A stretch of DNA of 51,689 nucleotides, from contig NZ_WHNY01000094.1 in the NCBI RefSeq assembly GCF_013141695.1, positions 1 through 51,689 of the forward strand, in the 5' to 3' direction. A model generated the notes under the pieces. It saw nothing but the letters and a program-made list of their open reading frames with translations. It made no database searches and was not told the origin of the DNA. Origin of the DNA: Paenibacillus plantarum (GTDB lineage Bacteria > Bacillota > Bacilli > Paenibacillales > NBRC-103111). This document shows positions 34,122 to 42,818 of this stretch, in pieces. The translations under genes were made by a program, and so were the position numbers. Positions within the stretch are counted from its first letter, which is position 1. The number at the start of each line of letters is the position of its first letter.

Positions 34122-35339
34122 TTATCCAATCGGCTTCGGCGTAACAGGTGCTGACACCATGGCCAGACGGTTTTTCATCGAAAGGAATAAGGTAAGGATT
34201 GCAAGGAAGGCCACAACGATAGACAGAATCCAAATCGCGTTGCTGAAGCCGAAAGCCGTCGAAATCACCCCGCCACTATAGGCACTGAGTCCTTGGAATA
34301 AATAAGCGACGACCAGCACAGCCGAGATAAACTGTACGCGGTACTGAACAGGCGAGTTGATAACGACAATCCCGATTCCTCCTGCAGCCGAGAAGCCATA
34401 GCCAAGTCCGCCGAGAATCGCCGCGATCACAAACAACACAAAGGAATGCAACTCTGAAGCAGTAACTAGCATAATCACTGTCAAAAAGACAGAGATCATC
34501 CCCGCACGGATCGATGTTCTAGGACCCAAGCGCCCTGCAATTGTAGCGCTAACGGCGCCCAGCAGATACGCTATCGACAGAACGGTTCCAATGACAAGAA
34601 TGTCATTCGTTCCAATCACATCACGTGCAATTTGGGCACCTAGTGACAAGAAGGCTGCACCATTCGCAAACCCTGTTCCAACTGCTAGAGCAGCTAATGC
34701 GTATAGCCCCCATTGACCAGGTGGGATTTGAATGCCTTGCGGCTTCCAGCCCGTTTTCCGGATAGATTCCGGTGTTTTATTTTGAGGAATGAAGAGAGAT
34801 AGGATCATGCTGACGATCACAATAGCGGTCAACACCCAATAGCTAAAATGCAGCGGTGATGGAGCATATTTGATAAGAACTGCACCTATAATCGTTGCCA
34901 GGAACAGACCAAAGGCCTGTGTGATTGTATTGATAGATCCAGGGTATTTCTTATTCGACGTCGGATTAAATTCGACAAGTGCGGCTGCGCCAGATCCTGC
35001 CGTGAGTCCTACGCCAATTCCCTGCAAGATACGACCAGCGAACAGCCAGAACACGTTCGGGGCTGATGCGAATGCTAATGCGCTTAGGAGTAGAAAAATA
35101 AGTCCGATCAATAACGTATTTCGACGACCAATGTAATCTGAAATGTTCCCTAGAAGAACGAGGACCAGAATAAGTACAATCGGGTACGTTGCAAATATAC
35201 CTGTCGTTACTGCCTTAGAGAGATGCCATTCTGAAGCATATATAGGAAAAACAATCGTAGGAGCTGTACTGACCCACAAACTGATGGTCAAAATCCAGGC
35301 TACAGCCCAGAAGGCTGCTTTCGTTGACAATGTTTTCAT
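34122..35339 (-). CDS. 12-helix MFS transporter
   Basis: 405 residues and about 12 hydrophobic helices. The motif-A loop between helices 2 and 3 reads GNISDYIGRRNTLLIG. Helix 4 carries GRILQGIGVGLTAGSGAAALVEF in two parts, typical of drug-type MFS proteins. The exported or imported compound cannot be read. GAAGGAGG precedes ATG 35339. It follows the SDR gene by 54 nt on the same strand, and both lie downstream of the TetR-type operators, so it is probably an efflux pump induced together with the reductase. Confidence 0.85.
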   Translation of the reverse strand: MKTLSTKAAFWAVAWILTISLWVSTAPTIVFPIYASEWHLSKAVTTGIFATYPIVLILVLVLLGNISDYIGRRNTLLIGLIFLLLSALAFASAPNVFWLFAGRILQGIGVGLTAGSGAAALVEFNPTSNKKYPGSINTITQAFGLFLATIIGAVLIKYAPSPLHFSYWVLTAIVIVSMILSLFIPQNKTPESIRKTGWKPQGIQIPPGQWGLYALAALAVGTGFANGAAFLSLGAQIARDVIGTNDILVIGTVLSIAYLLGAVSATIAGRLGPRTSIRAGMISVFLTVIMLVTASELHSFVLFVIAAILGGLGYGFSAAGGIGIVVINSPVQYRVQFISAVLVVAYLFQGLSAYSGGVISTAFGFSNAIWILSIVVAFLAILTLFLSMKNRLAMVSAPVTPKPIG

Positions 35340-35393
35340 TCACGTTACCTCCTTCAGTATTTATGGACTCGCTCTATCTAAGAGATCTACGAT

Positions 35394-36104
35394 TTACTCC
35401 TTAGCCTGAAATAATTGTGGGTACAGACTCTTCACGCCACCTGCAAGGCCGCTCTGCACTTGACGACTCGTATCATCGGCTACGATTTCATAGCTTCCGG
35501 CTTCAATGCCATCAAGAGCAATCTTGGCGATATCTGTAGGATTAGCTTTCGGCGCCTGAATATTCGCAGTCATATCCGTATCCATAAAACCGACGTGCAG
35601 ACCGGCAACTCTTATGTTGCGAGAAGCTAAATTCAGTCTCAGTACGTTAGTCAATCCCCACTCTGCCGATTTAGCAGCGGTATAAGCTCCGTCGCTACCT
35701 ATGCTGAACCAGGACAGCGCAGAGAGTACGTTCAGAATAGTTCCTCCACCATTTCGCTCCATAATCGGTGCAAATGCACGGACCATGCCGAGCGTACCGA
35801 ACACATGCGTATCGAATTCTAGTTGAATGTTATCCCAATCACCTTCGAGCAATGAAGCCCCCGTTGATGATCCTGCGTTGTTAATTAACAACGTCACGTC
35901 CTTTGCTGCTTCTGCAGCCGCGGCTACCGATTTCGGATCCGTAATATCTAATTGGATCGGAATGGCACCAGGGATATCTACGGTTTCAGGGTTTCTAGCA
36001 CCTGCATATACTTTAGCCCCTCTAGCAATCAATTCAATCGTGAATTGACGTCCAAGACCTCTATTAGCTCCTGTTACTAATGCAATTTGATTTGTCATGT
36101 TCAT
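35394..36104 (-). CDS. short-chain dehydrogenase/reductase
   Basis: 236 residues, classical SDR. The cofactor motif TGANRGLG lies at 11-18, NNAG at 75-78, and the catalytic Ser128, Tyr141 and Lys145 (YTAAK). It uses NAD(P)H to reduce or oxidise a carbonyl or alcohol; the substrate is unknown. GGAGG precedes ATG 36104. Upstream, a palindromic operator fills the promoter spacer. Together with the MFS gene and the TetR gene it forms a detoxification-type module. Confidence 0.9.
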   Translation of the reverse strand: MNMTNQIALVTGANRGLGRQFTIELIARGAKVYAGARNPETVDIPGAIPIQLDITDPKSVAAAAEAAKDVTLLINNAGSSTGASLLEGDWDNIQLEFDTHVFGTLGMVRAFAPIMERNGGGTILNVLSALSWFSIGSDGAYTAAKSAEWGLTNVLRLNLASRNIRVAGLHVGFMDTDMTANIQAPKANPTDIAKIALDGIEAGSYEIVADDTSRQVQSGLAGGVKSLYPQLFQAKE

Positions 36105-36134
36105 TGTAATTCCTCCAGTTTGTTTTTATAATAA

Positions 36135-36157
36135 TTTAAGAACGATCATTCTTTAAA
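36135..36157. promoter_or_regulatory. TetR-type operator in the SDR promoter
   Basis: The palindrome core AAGAACGATCATTCTT (36138-36153) has flanks TTT/TAAA. On the minus strand it occupies the 17-nt spacer of a possible promoter TTAAAG / TATTAT, so binding would block the SDR-MFS operon. Confidence 0.75.
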
Positions 36158-36373
36158 AGATCAAAAAAAATGCCTTTATGTCGACCATGAAACTCTTACA
36201 CTTCAGAGTATGTTTAGCGTTCTTACTTATCAATCGTTCTGCATCTCCCCCACGTCATACAGCATACCTCATTTAAGAATGATAGGTCAATAACTATTTC
36301 TAACCATTCCTTATCCCCAATAGAATTACATCTAAATATACGTATTAAATTCGCAAGAAAATGCGGTATATTC

Positions 36374-36389
36374 AAGAATTATCGTTCTT
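36374..36389. promoter_or_regulatory. second copy of the TetR-type operator
   Basis: AAGAATTATCGTTCTT; its reverse complement AAGAACGATAATTCTT differs from the 36138-36153 site at one base. Half-sites (AAGAATGAT near 36274, CGTTCTT near 36215, ATCGTTCT near 36230) lie between the two. The site is just past the tetR stop codon. No gene is seen in 36105-36424. Confidence 0.7.
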
Positions 36390-36424
36390 TAAAAATTATG
36401 CAAACACCGACGACTATATCATCT

Positions 36425-37009
36425 TTACACTAAGATCGACATAGCCACCGCAGCTGCATCCTCCAACATTTTGCGATCTGTTGCTGTTTTGGCCATAACG
36501 TGCAGACCGTGTCTTGTATTTACAAGAAACCGTGCAAGCTCACGAATCCCAAACTTACTCTTGAGTGCCCCTTTTTGTTGCGCGCGAATCAGGAAATGAT
36601 AGAACGTCGTTTCCAAATCGAGTGTATGAGCTTCCACACGCAGTGAAATAACAGGATCACTGTTACCGATGCCCATGGCTGTGTTCGTGACAAAGCATCC
36701 GCGGCGCTGATGCTCATCGCTTAGTGATACATCGATCAGCTTCGTAAAGAAGCGCTGCAATACCTCTTTGGGTTCACCTTCCTCTTCCAAAATGTAATAC
36801 ACACGTTCCTTCGCAACCATTCGGAAACGGTCCAAACAGGTTAAGAATAATTTATGCTTATCCCCGAACGTATCATACAAGCTTCCCCGATGAACACCAG
36901 TATGCTCCACCAAGTCTTGAATCGATGTTCTCTCATAACCTTTCTCCCAGAACACCTCCAACGCTTTGTCTAGCGCAGCTTCCTGATCGAACTCTTTAGG
37001 TCTTGCCAT
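36425..37009 (-). CDS. TetR/AcrR-family regulator of the SDR-MFS genes
   Basis: 194 residues. The N-terminal helix-turn-helix at 8-55 includes ALEVFWEKGYERTSIQDLVE and TGVHRGSLYDTFGDKHKLF. The C-terminal ligand domain contains GCFVTNTAMG, common in the AcuR/NemR-like group. AAAGGAGG precedes ATG 37009. Operator copies before the SDR gene and a half-site inside its own promoter suggest it represses both. Some relatives sense reactive aldehydes or electrophiles through Cys; here Cys residues occur near 59 and 103. The inducer is not readable. Confidence 0.9.
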   Translation of the reverse strand: MARPKEFDQEAALDKALEVFWEKGYERTSIQDLVEHTGVHRGSLYDTFGDKHKLFLTCLDRFRMVAKERVYYILEEEGEPKEVLQRFFTKLIDVSLSDEHQRRGCFVTNTAMGIGNSDPVISLRVEAHTLDLETTFYHFLIRAQQKGALKSKFGIRELARFLVNTRHGLHVMAKTATDRKMLEDAAAVAMSILV

Positions 37010-37039
37010 CTGAATAACCTCCTTTCCTTGTTACTTGCT

Positions 37040-37068
37040 ATCATACATGTTTAAGAACGCTCAGTAAA
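37040..37068 (-). promoter_or_regulatory. tetR promoter with operator half-site
   Basis: On the minus strand TTTACT (37068-37063), a 17-nt spacer and TATGAT (37045-37040). The spacer contains GCGTTCTTAAA, a half of the AAGAACG operator, consistent with autoregulation. Confidence 0.75.
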
Positions 37069-37087
37069 GAATGGACGAAAAAACGAT

Positions 37088-37148
37088 TTGACAAACGAAA
37101 TCCAAACCCGTATATTTAGTTAGTGTTCTAACGATTAGACTTCTAACT
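37088..37148 (+). promoter_or_regulatory. marR promoter with two abutting MarR operators
   Basis: TTGACA (37088-37093), a 17-nt spacer and TATATT (37111-37116) form a near-consensus sigma-A promoter. Directly after it, AGTTAGTGTTCTAACG (37118-37133) and GATTAGACTTCTAACT (37133-37148) each match the perfect palindrome before the MATE gene at 13 of 16 positions. Binding would cover the transcription start. Confidence 0.85.
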
Positions 37149-37172
37149 AATTCAGAGTTGAAGGTGATAACC

Positions 37173-37667
37173 ATGGAGCAGAACCGCAATCTACAACATC
37201 AGTTTCGTATGATCGGTCTCAAGATGAAGATCGGCGTTGATAAAAAGCTGGAAGCGTATGGGCTGACTATCGAGCAAGGGCTGGCGCTTCGTTTTATTGA
37301 TGGAAATGAAGAAGGTGGACTTTCCCAGAAAGATTTAGAGAAAACCTTCAACCGTAAAGGCTCCTCGATCAGCAGTCTGGTCAACAATTTGGAGAAGAAA
37401 GACCTCATCGTGCGTAAGGCTGATCCGAAGGATGAGCGTCGCAACCTATTGCGTGTAACCCCGGCCGGGAGAGCGCTTGTCGGATCGTTCGATCAGTATT
37501 TTGAAGAGTTTGATCATTCGCTACTTAAAGACTTTACAGTTGATGAAACCAACTTACTGCTCAGTTTTCTTGCACGTATCGAGGCCAATGTCGATGAATA
37601 CACGGCGAACGTTTTGGGCGTAGATATTAATGCTTTCACTTCTCGTAACTCCCCTCCTTCTGAATGA
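37173..37667 (+). CDS. MarR-family repressor of the MATE pump
   Basis: 164 residues, winged helix-turn-helix. The recognition helix region is EKTFNRKGSSISSLVNNLEK near 55-75. The wing DPKDERRNLLRVTPAG follows. The frame opens at a TTG at 37158, but AAGGTGA is better placed for the ATG at 37173 (MEQNRNLQ). Operator palindromes before this gene and before the MATE gene 80 bp downstream indicate autoregulation and control of the pump. Ligand unknown. Confidence 0.92.
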   Translation: MEQNRNLQHQFRMIGLKMKIGVDKKLEAYGLTIEQGLALRFIDGNEEGGLSQKDLEKTFNRKGSSISSLVNNLEKKDLIVRKADPKDERRNLLRVTPAGRALVGSFDQYFEEFDHSLLKDFTVDETNLLLSFLARIEANVDEYTANVLGVDINAFTSRNSPPSE

Positions 37668-37692
37668 AGGAAAGGAGTTATGATCATCATAT

Positions 37693-37708
37693 AGTTAGAA
37701 TTCTAACT
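37693..37708. promoter_or_regulatory. perfect MarR operator before the MATE gene
   Basis: AGTTAGAATTCTAACT is a perfect 16-bp palindrome, 18 bp with the flanking T/A. It lies 38 nt before the MATE start codon and gives the consensus for the two weaker copies at 37118-37148. Confidence 0.85.
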
Positions 37709-37746
37709 AATTTTAAACTAACCATACATGAGAAAGGGTGACCCCT

Positions 37747-39099
37747 ATGGAAACTGAAAACCTCCATTATTTCGAAAAAGCACCGATCTATAAAGCTATT
37801 GCTCATTTCGCCGTTCCTATGATGCTCGGCATGTCGATGAGTGTGATTTACTCCATTCTTAACGCCTATTTCCTTGGTACACTACAGAATACGGAAATGC
37901 TGACCGCACTAGCGCTTACCCTACCGTTGTTTGCCGCTATTATGGCTCTGGGTAATCTGATCGGCATGGGCGCAGGTACGTTCATTTCAAGATTATTAGG
38001 TGAGAAAAGCTACGATGAGGTGAAGCATGTATCCTCCTTCGGGTTCTACGCAAGCCTTGCGCTCGGTATAGTGTTGATGATTGTGGGACTACCCTTCATC
38101 GACCAGATTGTTCATGGACTCGGGGCAACTGCCAGTTCCTTTGCATTCACGAAAGACTATGTGACCATCATGCTCATCGGTTCGCCGTTTGTCGTCCTAT
38201 TCTTCGCCCTTGAGAACATTGTCCGCGCCGAAGGATCCGCTATCACCTCTATGATCGGGATGATTCTAAGCGTAATCGTCAATATTATTCTTGATGCACT
38301 CGTTATCTTTGTCCTGCACGGGGGTGTGATGGGCGTTGCAACGGCAACTGTCATTTCCAACGTTGTGGCAAGCATCTTCTTCGCTATCTATATAGGCAGA
38401 AAAAGTGAATTCCTTAGTCTATCGTGGAAATGGTTCAAAGCATCGAAAGAGATCCTGAGTAACGTCCTCAAAATTGGCGTTCCTGTATTTATTATGAGCA
38501 TTTTTCTAGGGGCTATGAGTCTAATCTTCAACCACTACCTGATCGAATATGGTGATCATGCGGTTGCCGGTTTCGGAATTTCATCACGACTCTTGCAATT
38601 CCCTGAGTTTATCTTGATGGGGCTATGTGAAGGAGTTGTGCCACTCATTGCCTTTTCCTTCACTGCCAATAAGCTACGGATGAAGAAAACGATCAGCTTT
38701 ACGATCATGATAGTTGCCACGTTGGCTACGGTCTTCGGTATTATCGTGTACTTAACTTCGGATCACTTGATTGGCTTCTTCACGAACGACCCGCAATTGA
38801 TTGAAATAGGCAGCTATATTCTGCATGTCACATTCTTGTCCCTATACATTTCGGGGACGACAACGCTTTTCACAGGAATATTCCAAGCAACAGGTCAAGG
38901 AAAAGCTGCTTTCGTCATGGCCATCGTGCAGGGTGTGACGCTCGTCCCTGTCCTATATATCGCGAATCGCATGAATGGCTTTCATGGTGTTGTCTGGTCG
39001 CTCGTCATCGCGGATGCCGTTGCCTTCCTCGTCGGGGCGGTCATGCTCTATGCACTGCGAAATAAACTACAGCCAGATTTAGAGCAATTGGTGCAATAG
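37747..39099 (+). CDS. MATE-family multidrug efflux transporter
   Basis: 450 residues, 12 hydrophobic helices in two related halves. The N-terminal half carries FAVPMMLGMSMSVIYSILNA with GNLIGMGAGTFISRLLGEK; the second half has FGISSRLLQFPEF with GLCEGVVPLIAFSF. The family exports cationic drugs in exchange for Na+ or H+. The frame opens at a GTG at 37738, but AAAGG fits the ATG at 37747 (METENLHY). It is the target of the adjacent MarR protein and converges on glmS across a two-way terminator. Confidence 0.92.
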   Translation: METENLHYFEKAPIYKAIAHFAVPMMLGMSMSVIYSILNAYFLGTLQNTEMLTALALTLPLFAAIMALGNLIGMGAGTFISRLLGEKSYDEVKHVSSFGFYASLALGIVLMIVGLPFIDQIVHGLGATASSFAFTKDYVTIMLIGSPFVVLFFALENIVRAEGSAITSMIGMILSVIVNIILDALVIFVLHGGVMGVATATVISNVVASIFFAIYIGRKSEFLSLSWKWFKASKEILSNVLKIGVPVFIMSIFLGAMSLIFNHYLIEYGDHAVAGFGISSRLLQFPEFILMGLCEGVVPLIAFSFTANKLRMKKTISFTIMIVATLATVFGIIVYLTSDHLIGFFTNDPQLIEIGSYILHVTFLSLYISGTTTLFTGIFQATGQGKAAFVMAIVQGVTLVPVLYIANRMNGFHGVVWSLVIADAVAFLVGAVMLYALRNKLQPDLEQLVQ

Positions 39100-39106
39100 A
39101 CTTTCA

Positions 39107-39146
39107 TAAAAAAAACGATCCTTAGACATGATGTCTCAGGATCGTT
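39107..39146. terminator. bidirectional terminator between the MATE gene and glmS
   Basis: AACGATCCT-T-AGACA, loop TGA, TGTCT-C-AGGATCGTT at 39114-39146. The run of A on the left gives a perfect T-run for glmS on the minus strand. The plus-strand side (CGATTTAATT) is weaker. Confidence 0.92.
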
Positions 39147-39154
39147 CGATTTAA

Positions 39155-40984
39155 TTATTCAACAGTCACGCTTTTCGCCAAATTCCTAGGCTTATCAACG
39201 TCATTCCCACGCGCCAACGACGCGTAGTACGACAACAATTGCAAAGGAATGACAGACAACGCCGGCGTCAACACATCCAACGTTTTAGGAATAATGAACG
39301 TGCTATCAACTGACTTCTGCAGCTCCGTTTCACCTTCCACAGCAATACCCAGCACGTTCGCGCCGCGCGCCTTCACTTCTTTAATATTGCTCACGGTTTT
39401 CTCGAGCAGCTCATGCTGCGTCGCTAACGCGATCACCGGAATATCATCCTCGATCAACGCAAGTGTTCCGTGCTTTAACTCACCAGCAGCATACGCCTCG
39501 GAGTGAATGTACGAGATCTCTTTCAGCTTCAAGGAGCCTTCAAGCGCTACCGCATAATCCAAGCCTCTGCCGATAAAGAACAGATTATCATGCTTCGCCA
39601 TCTCTTCAGCAACAACTTTCAAAGCTTCTGCTTGCTCTAGGATCTCGCTAACTTGCGCAGGCAATTCCTTCATCGCTGTGATCACTTCAGCAATTTCCTC
39701 AGGCGTTTGCGTGCCCAGTGTTTGCGCCAGGTGCAAGCCCAAGAGGTAGAACGCGATCAATTGCGACGTGTACGCTTTCGTCGAAGCTACGGCTATTTCC
39801 GGTCCTGCCCATGTTGTAATGATATCGTTCGCCTCACGCGCAACGGAACTTCCTACAACATTCGTAATCGCCAACACGTGCGCTCCGCAACGTTTCGCTT
39901 CACGAAGTGCTGCCAACGTATCCGCCGTTTCACCGGATTGGCTTACGACAATCACAAGCGTATCCTTTGTGATAATCGGGGAACGATAACGATATTCAGA
40001 CGCTACATCCGTTTCCACCGGAATACGCGCCATTTTTTCAATAACATACTTCCCAACCATACCCGCATGGAATGCTGTTCCACACGCGACGATATGCACA
40101 CGGCTGATGTTACGAATCGCCTCCAGCGTAATCGTAAGCTCATTCAACGTAACACTCTTACCGTCAGCCGAAATACGACTTCCCATCGTATCGCGGTACG
40201 CCTTCGGTTGGTCATAGATTTCTTTCAACATGAAATGATCAAATCCGGCTTTTTCCGCCGTAACAATGTCCCAATCGACATGGAACATTTCCCTGGAAAT
40301 AAAATTCCCCTCTAACGTCATTAATTCGACAGCATCCCGCGTTAATAGCGCCATTTCGCCATCATTTAGAATGAACACATTACGTGTATACTGCAGAATC
40401 GCTGGAATATCCGAACCAATGAAGTTCTCGCCTTCGCCAATCCCGATAATAAGCGGGCTAGCTTGACGCACAGCAACGAGGCGATCTGGTTCGAACTCCG
40501 TCAAAACACCAAGCGCAAACGCACCTGTCATGTGCTTCACGGCTTTCTGAACCGCTTTGAGGATATCGCCCTCGTACAAACTTGCGATCAAATGCGAAAT
40601 GACCTCTGTATCCGTCTCCGATACGAAAACATGGCCTTTCGCGATTAGTTCTTCTTTCAGCGTAATATAATTCTCAATAATCCCGTTATGCACAACGGAG
40701 AATTTCAAAGAATTATCGGTGTGCGGATGCGAATTCACGTCCGAAGGCTTACCGTGTGTCGCCCAACGTGTGTGCCCGATGCCAACGCTTCCGTTCAATG
40801 GCGTTTCATCCAGCTTCGACTCCAAGTTCGCAATACGGCCTTTAGCCTTCTTAATTTGCAATCCATCCGCCGTATACACCGCAACCCCAGCAGAATCATA
40901 GCCTCTGTACTCTAGCTTTTTAAGGCCTTCCAATAGAATCTCCTGAGAATTACGCTTTCCAATATAACCAACAATACCGCACAT
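39155..40984 (-). CDS. glmS: glutamine--fructose-6-phosphate aminotransferase (isomerizing)
   Basis: 609 residues. The N-terminal glutaminase domain starts MCGIVGYIG with nucleophile Cys2 and contains GHTRWATHG. Two SIS domains follow (CGTAFHAGM, VSQSGETADT), and the C terminus ends in the conserved KSVTVE. It makes glucosamine-6-phosphate from fructose-6-phosphate and glutamine, the first step to UDP-GlcNAc for the cell wall. The frame opens at 40999, but only the ATG at 40984 puts Cys at position 2; TTTGGAGGT lies 8 nt upstream. Expression is controlled by the ribozyme in its leader. Last gene of the cdaA-cdaR-glmM-glmS order. Confidence 0.98.
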   Translation of the reverse strand: MCGIVGYIGKRNSQEILLEGLKKLEYRGYDSAGVAVYTADGLQIKKAKGRIANLESKLDETPLNGSVGIGHTRWATHGKPSDVNSHPHTDNSLKFSVVHNGIIENYITLKEELIAKGHVFVSETDTEVISHLIASLYEGDILKAVQKAVKHMTGAFALGVLTEFEPDRLVAVRQASPLIIGIGEGENFIGSDIPAILQYTRNVFILNDGEMALLTRDAVELMTLEGNFISREMFHVDWDIVTAEKAGFDHFMLKEIYDQPKAYRDTMGSRISADGKSVTLNELTITLEAIRNISRVHIVACGTAFHAGMVGKYVIEKMARIPVETDVASEYRYRSPIITKDTLVIVVSQSGETADTLAALREAKRCGAHVLAITNVVGSSVAREANDIITTWAGPEIAVASTKAYTSQLIAFYLLGLHLAQTLGTQTPEEIAEVITAMKELPAQVSEILEQAEALKVVAEEMAKHDNLFFIGRGLDYAVALEGSLKLKEISYIHSEAYAAGELKHGTLALIEDDIPVIALATQHELLEKTVSNIKEVKARGANVLGIAVEGETELQKSVDSTFIIPKTLDVLTPALSVIPLQLLSYYASLARGNDVDKPRNLAKSVTVE

Positions 40985-41129
40985 AGTTACAACCTCCAAA
41001 TTTGTATAAGCCGCATCGTAAAGGGCTGTTTGTCAAGGATCTGATTTTCAATCAGTCATAAATCATAATGAAATAAACCATCTATAAGGGCGTTCTTTAC
41101 GTGTAAAATTCAAATAAATCGTTAATAGA

Positions 41130-41301
41130 TGTTGGATACTTGTCTGCCCGGTCGCCCGAACGATTTTGCTCTCCAACTTAACGGCACTCCTCGTGCCGGA
41201 AGGTCCCCGCCGAATGTTTCGAACACCTTCACCTCGTCAACTCACCGCGTAGTAGCAGCCGTTCGGCTACATTTCCGTCCCGCTTGCGAGTTCTGGCGCT
41301 A
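41130..41301 (-). ncRNA. glmS ribozyme-riboswitch
   Basis: Read on the minus strand, the leader contains the hallmark pieces of the glmS ribozyme in order: AGCGCCAGAACTCGCAAGCG, GGACGGAAATGTAGC, CTACGCGGTGAGTTGACGAG, GTGTTCGAAACATTCGGCGG and GGACCTTCCGGCACGAGG. Self-cleavage is expected between A at 41300 and G at 41299 when glucosamine-6-phosphate binds, which destroys the glmS message. The 3' limit is approximate. The remaining leader to 40985 is about 145 nt without a recognised element. Confidence 0.97.
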
Positions 41302-41399
41302 TTTATTGCGAATAACCTCTGCCCTGCCTTTCCTTCTTGAGTAACTTCATCATATGCATTTTAACCCTGTAATGCAACTTGTTTTTGGCATGCCGGATC

Positions 41400-41432
41400 C
41401 CCCATCTCGCTATTTTCTAGCAAAATGAGGGA
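41400..41432 (-). other. stem-loop between glmM and glmS
   Basis: On the minus strand CCTCATTTTGCTA pairs with TAGCGAGATGGGG (about 10-12 bp, two G-U pairs) around a short A-rich loop. No T-run follows. It is just past the glmM stop and may stabilise the processed glmM end after ribozyme cleavage. Confidence 0.55.
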
Positions 41433-41447
41433 CTAGCAACCTATGAA

Positions 41448-42788
41448 TTAGACTAATTGCTCTTGAATTACCTTTGCAATGTCGTGAACATATGCTTCAA
41501 CTTGTTCCTTGTCTGGGCCTTCTGCCATAACACGAATCAAGGACTCTGTACCTGATGGACGAACCAACACACGACCATTATCGCCAAGCTCATCCTCAAC
41601 TTTACGGATCGCTTCTTCGATTACTGCGTTGTCCTTCAACTTGCTTTTATCCGCTACACGGATGTTAACAAGCAATTGCGGGAACTTACGCATAATCCCT
41701 TTCAAATCGCTCAGCTTACGCCCGGATTCAACTAGCGTATTCACCAATTGCAAAGCCGTTAGAATGCCATCACCTGTCGAGATGTAATCTAAGAAAATAA
41801 CATGACCAGATTGCTCTCCGCCTAGGTTGTAGCCTCCTTTACGCATTTCTTCCATCACGTAGCGATCGCCTACAGCTGTTTGCAGAGCCTTCAAGCCCGC
41901 TTTTTCAATCCCTTTGAAAAAGCCAATATTCGCCATCACCGTCGTCACAATGGTGCCGTGGTTCAGCTTCCCTTTGCGATTCAGCGCATCGCCAAGAATG
42001 CTCAAGATGAAGTCGCCGTCGACTTCATCGCCCTTCTCATCGATCGCGATCAGACGATCCGCGTCGCCGTCAAAAGCCAACCCGATGGCTGCGCCATGCT
42101 TAACCACCTCGGCGCGTAGCGTCTCAGGGTGGGTGGATCCGCAATAATCGTTGATGTTGCGCCCATTCGGCTCCGCGCCGATGGTGATTACTTCCGCTCC
42201 GAGCTCGCGGAAAATCAAAGGCGCCAGCTCATAGGCTGAGCCATTCGCACAATCAAGAACAACCTTCACGCCGTCGAACGATTTCGACACCGTCTCCTTC
42301 AAGAACGCCAGATAAAGATGCTTCGCATCTGGCTGATCCGAAACCGTACCAATCTCGCCGCCAACTGGGCGAGGCAGTTCATCCACAGCTGCATCGAGCA
42401 GCTGTTCAATCTCAAGCTCCGTCTCATCCAATAGCTTGAAGCCGTCGCCTCCGAAGAACTTAATCCCGTTGTCCTCAACCGGATTATGAGAAGCGGAGAT
42501 CATAACACCCGCGTCTGCGCCTAGCTTTTTCGTCAAATAAGCAACCGCTGGCGTACTCACCACACCAATACGAATCACCTCAACACCAATCGATAACAAT
42601 CCTGCTACAAGGGATGCTTCCAACATCGGCCCCGAAATGCGTGTATCTCTCCCGATCACGACTTTCGGATGCTTCGCCTGTCTTGTTAACACATACCCGC
42701 CGCAGCGTCCTACCTTATAAGCCAATTCTGGTGTGAGTTCGCCATTCGCGACACCGCGCACACCATCTGTACCAAAATATTTCCCCAT
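41448..42788 (-). CDS. glmM: phosphoglucosamine mutase
   Basis: 446 residues, four-domain phosphohexomutase. The phospho-serine is Ser100 in MISASHNPVEDNG, the Mg2+ loop is DGDADRLIA near 240, and the sugar loop is GGEQSGH near 325. The phosphate-binding segment RPSGTE lies near the C terminus. It converts glucosamine-6-phosphate to glucosamine-1-phosphate, the step after GlmS. It lies 30 nt after cdaR. In Firmicutes CdaR and GlmM bind CdaA and tune c-di-AMP synthesis, so the gene order matches a physical complex. Confidence 0.97.
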   Translation of the reverse strand: MGKYFGTDGVRGVANGELTPELAYKVGRCGGYVLTRQAKHPKVVIGRDTRISGPMLEASLVAGLLSIGVEVIRIGVVSTPAVAYLTKKLGADAGVMISASHNPVEDNGIKFFGGDGFKLLDETELEIEQLLDAAVDELPRPVGGEIGTVSDQPDAKHLYLAFLKETVSKSFDGVKVVLDCANGSAYELAPLIFRELGAEVITIGAEPNGRNINDYCGSTHPETLRAEVVKHGAAIGLAFDGDADRLIAIDEKGDEVDGDFILSILGDALNRKGKLNHGTIVTTVMANIGFFKGIEKAGLKALQTAVGDRYVMEEMRKGGYNLGGEQSGHVIFLDYISTGDGILTALQLVNTLVESGRKLSDLKGIMRKFPQLLVNIRVADKSKLKDNAVIEEAIRKVEDELGDNGRVLVRPSGTESLIRVMAEGPDKEQVEAYVHDIAKVIQEQLV

Positions 42789-42818
42789 TTTTGTATTCTC
42801 CTCTTTCTCTATTCCCCA

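Noticed and set aside
39653..40315. 220-codon plus-strand ORF
   Set aside because: Antisense to glmS; composition rich in Arg/His/Cys as expected of a shadow frame.
41129..41344. 71-codon plus-strand ORF between glmM and glmS
   Set aside because: It is the antisense of the glmS ribozyme, whose conserved pieces explain the sequence.
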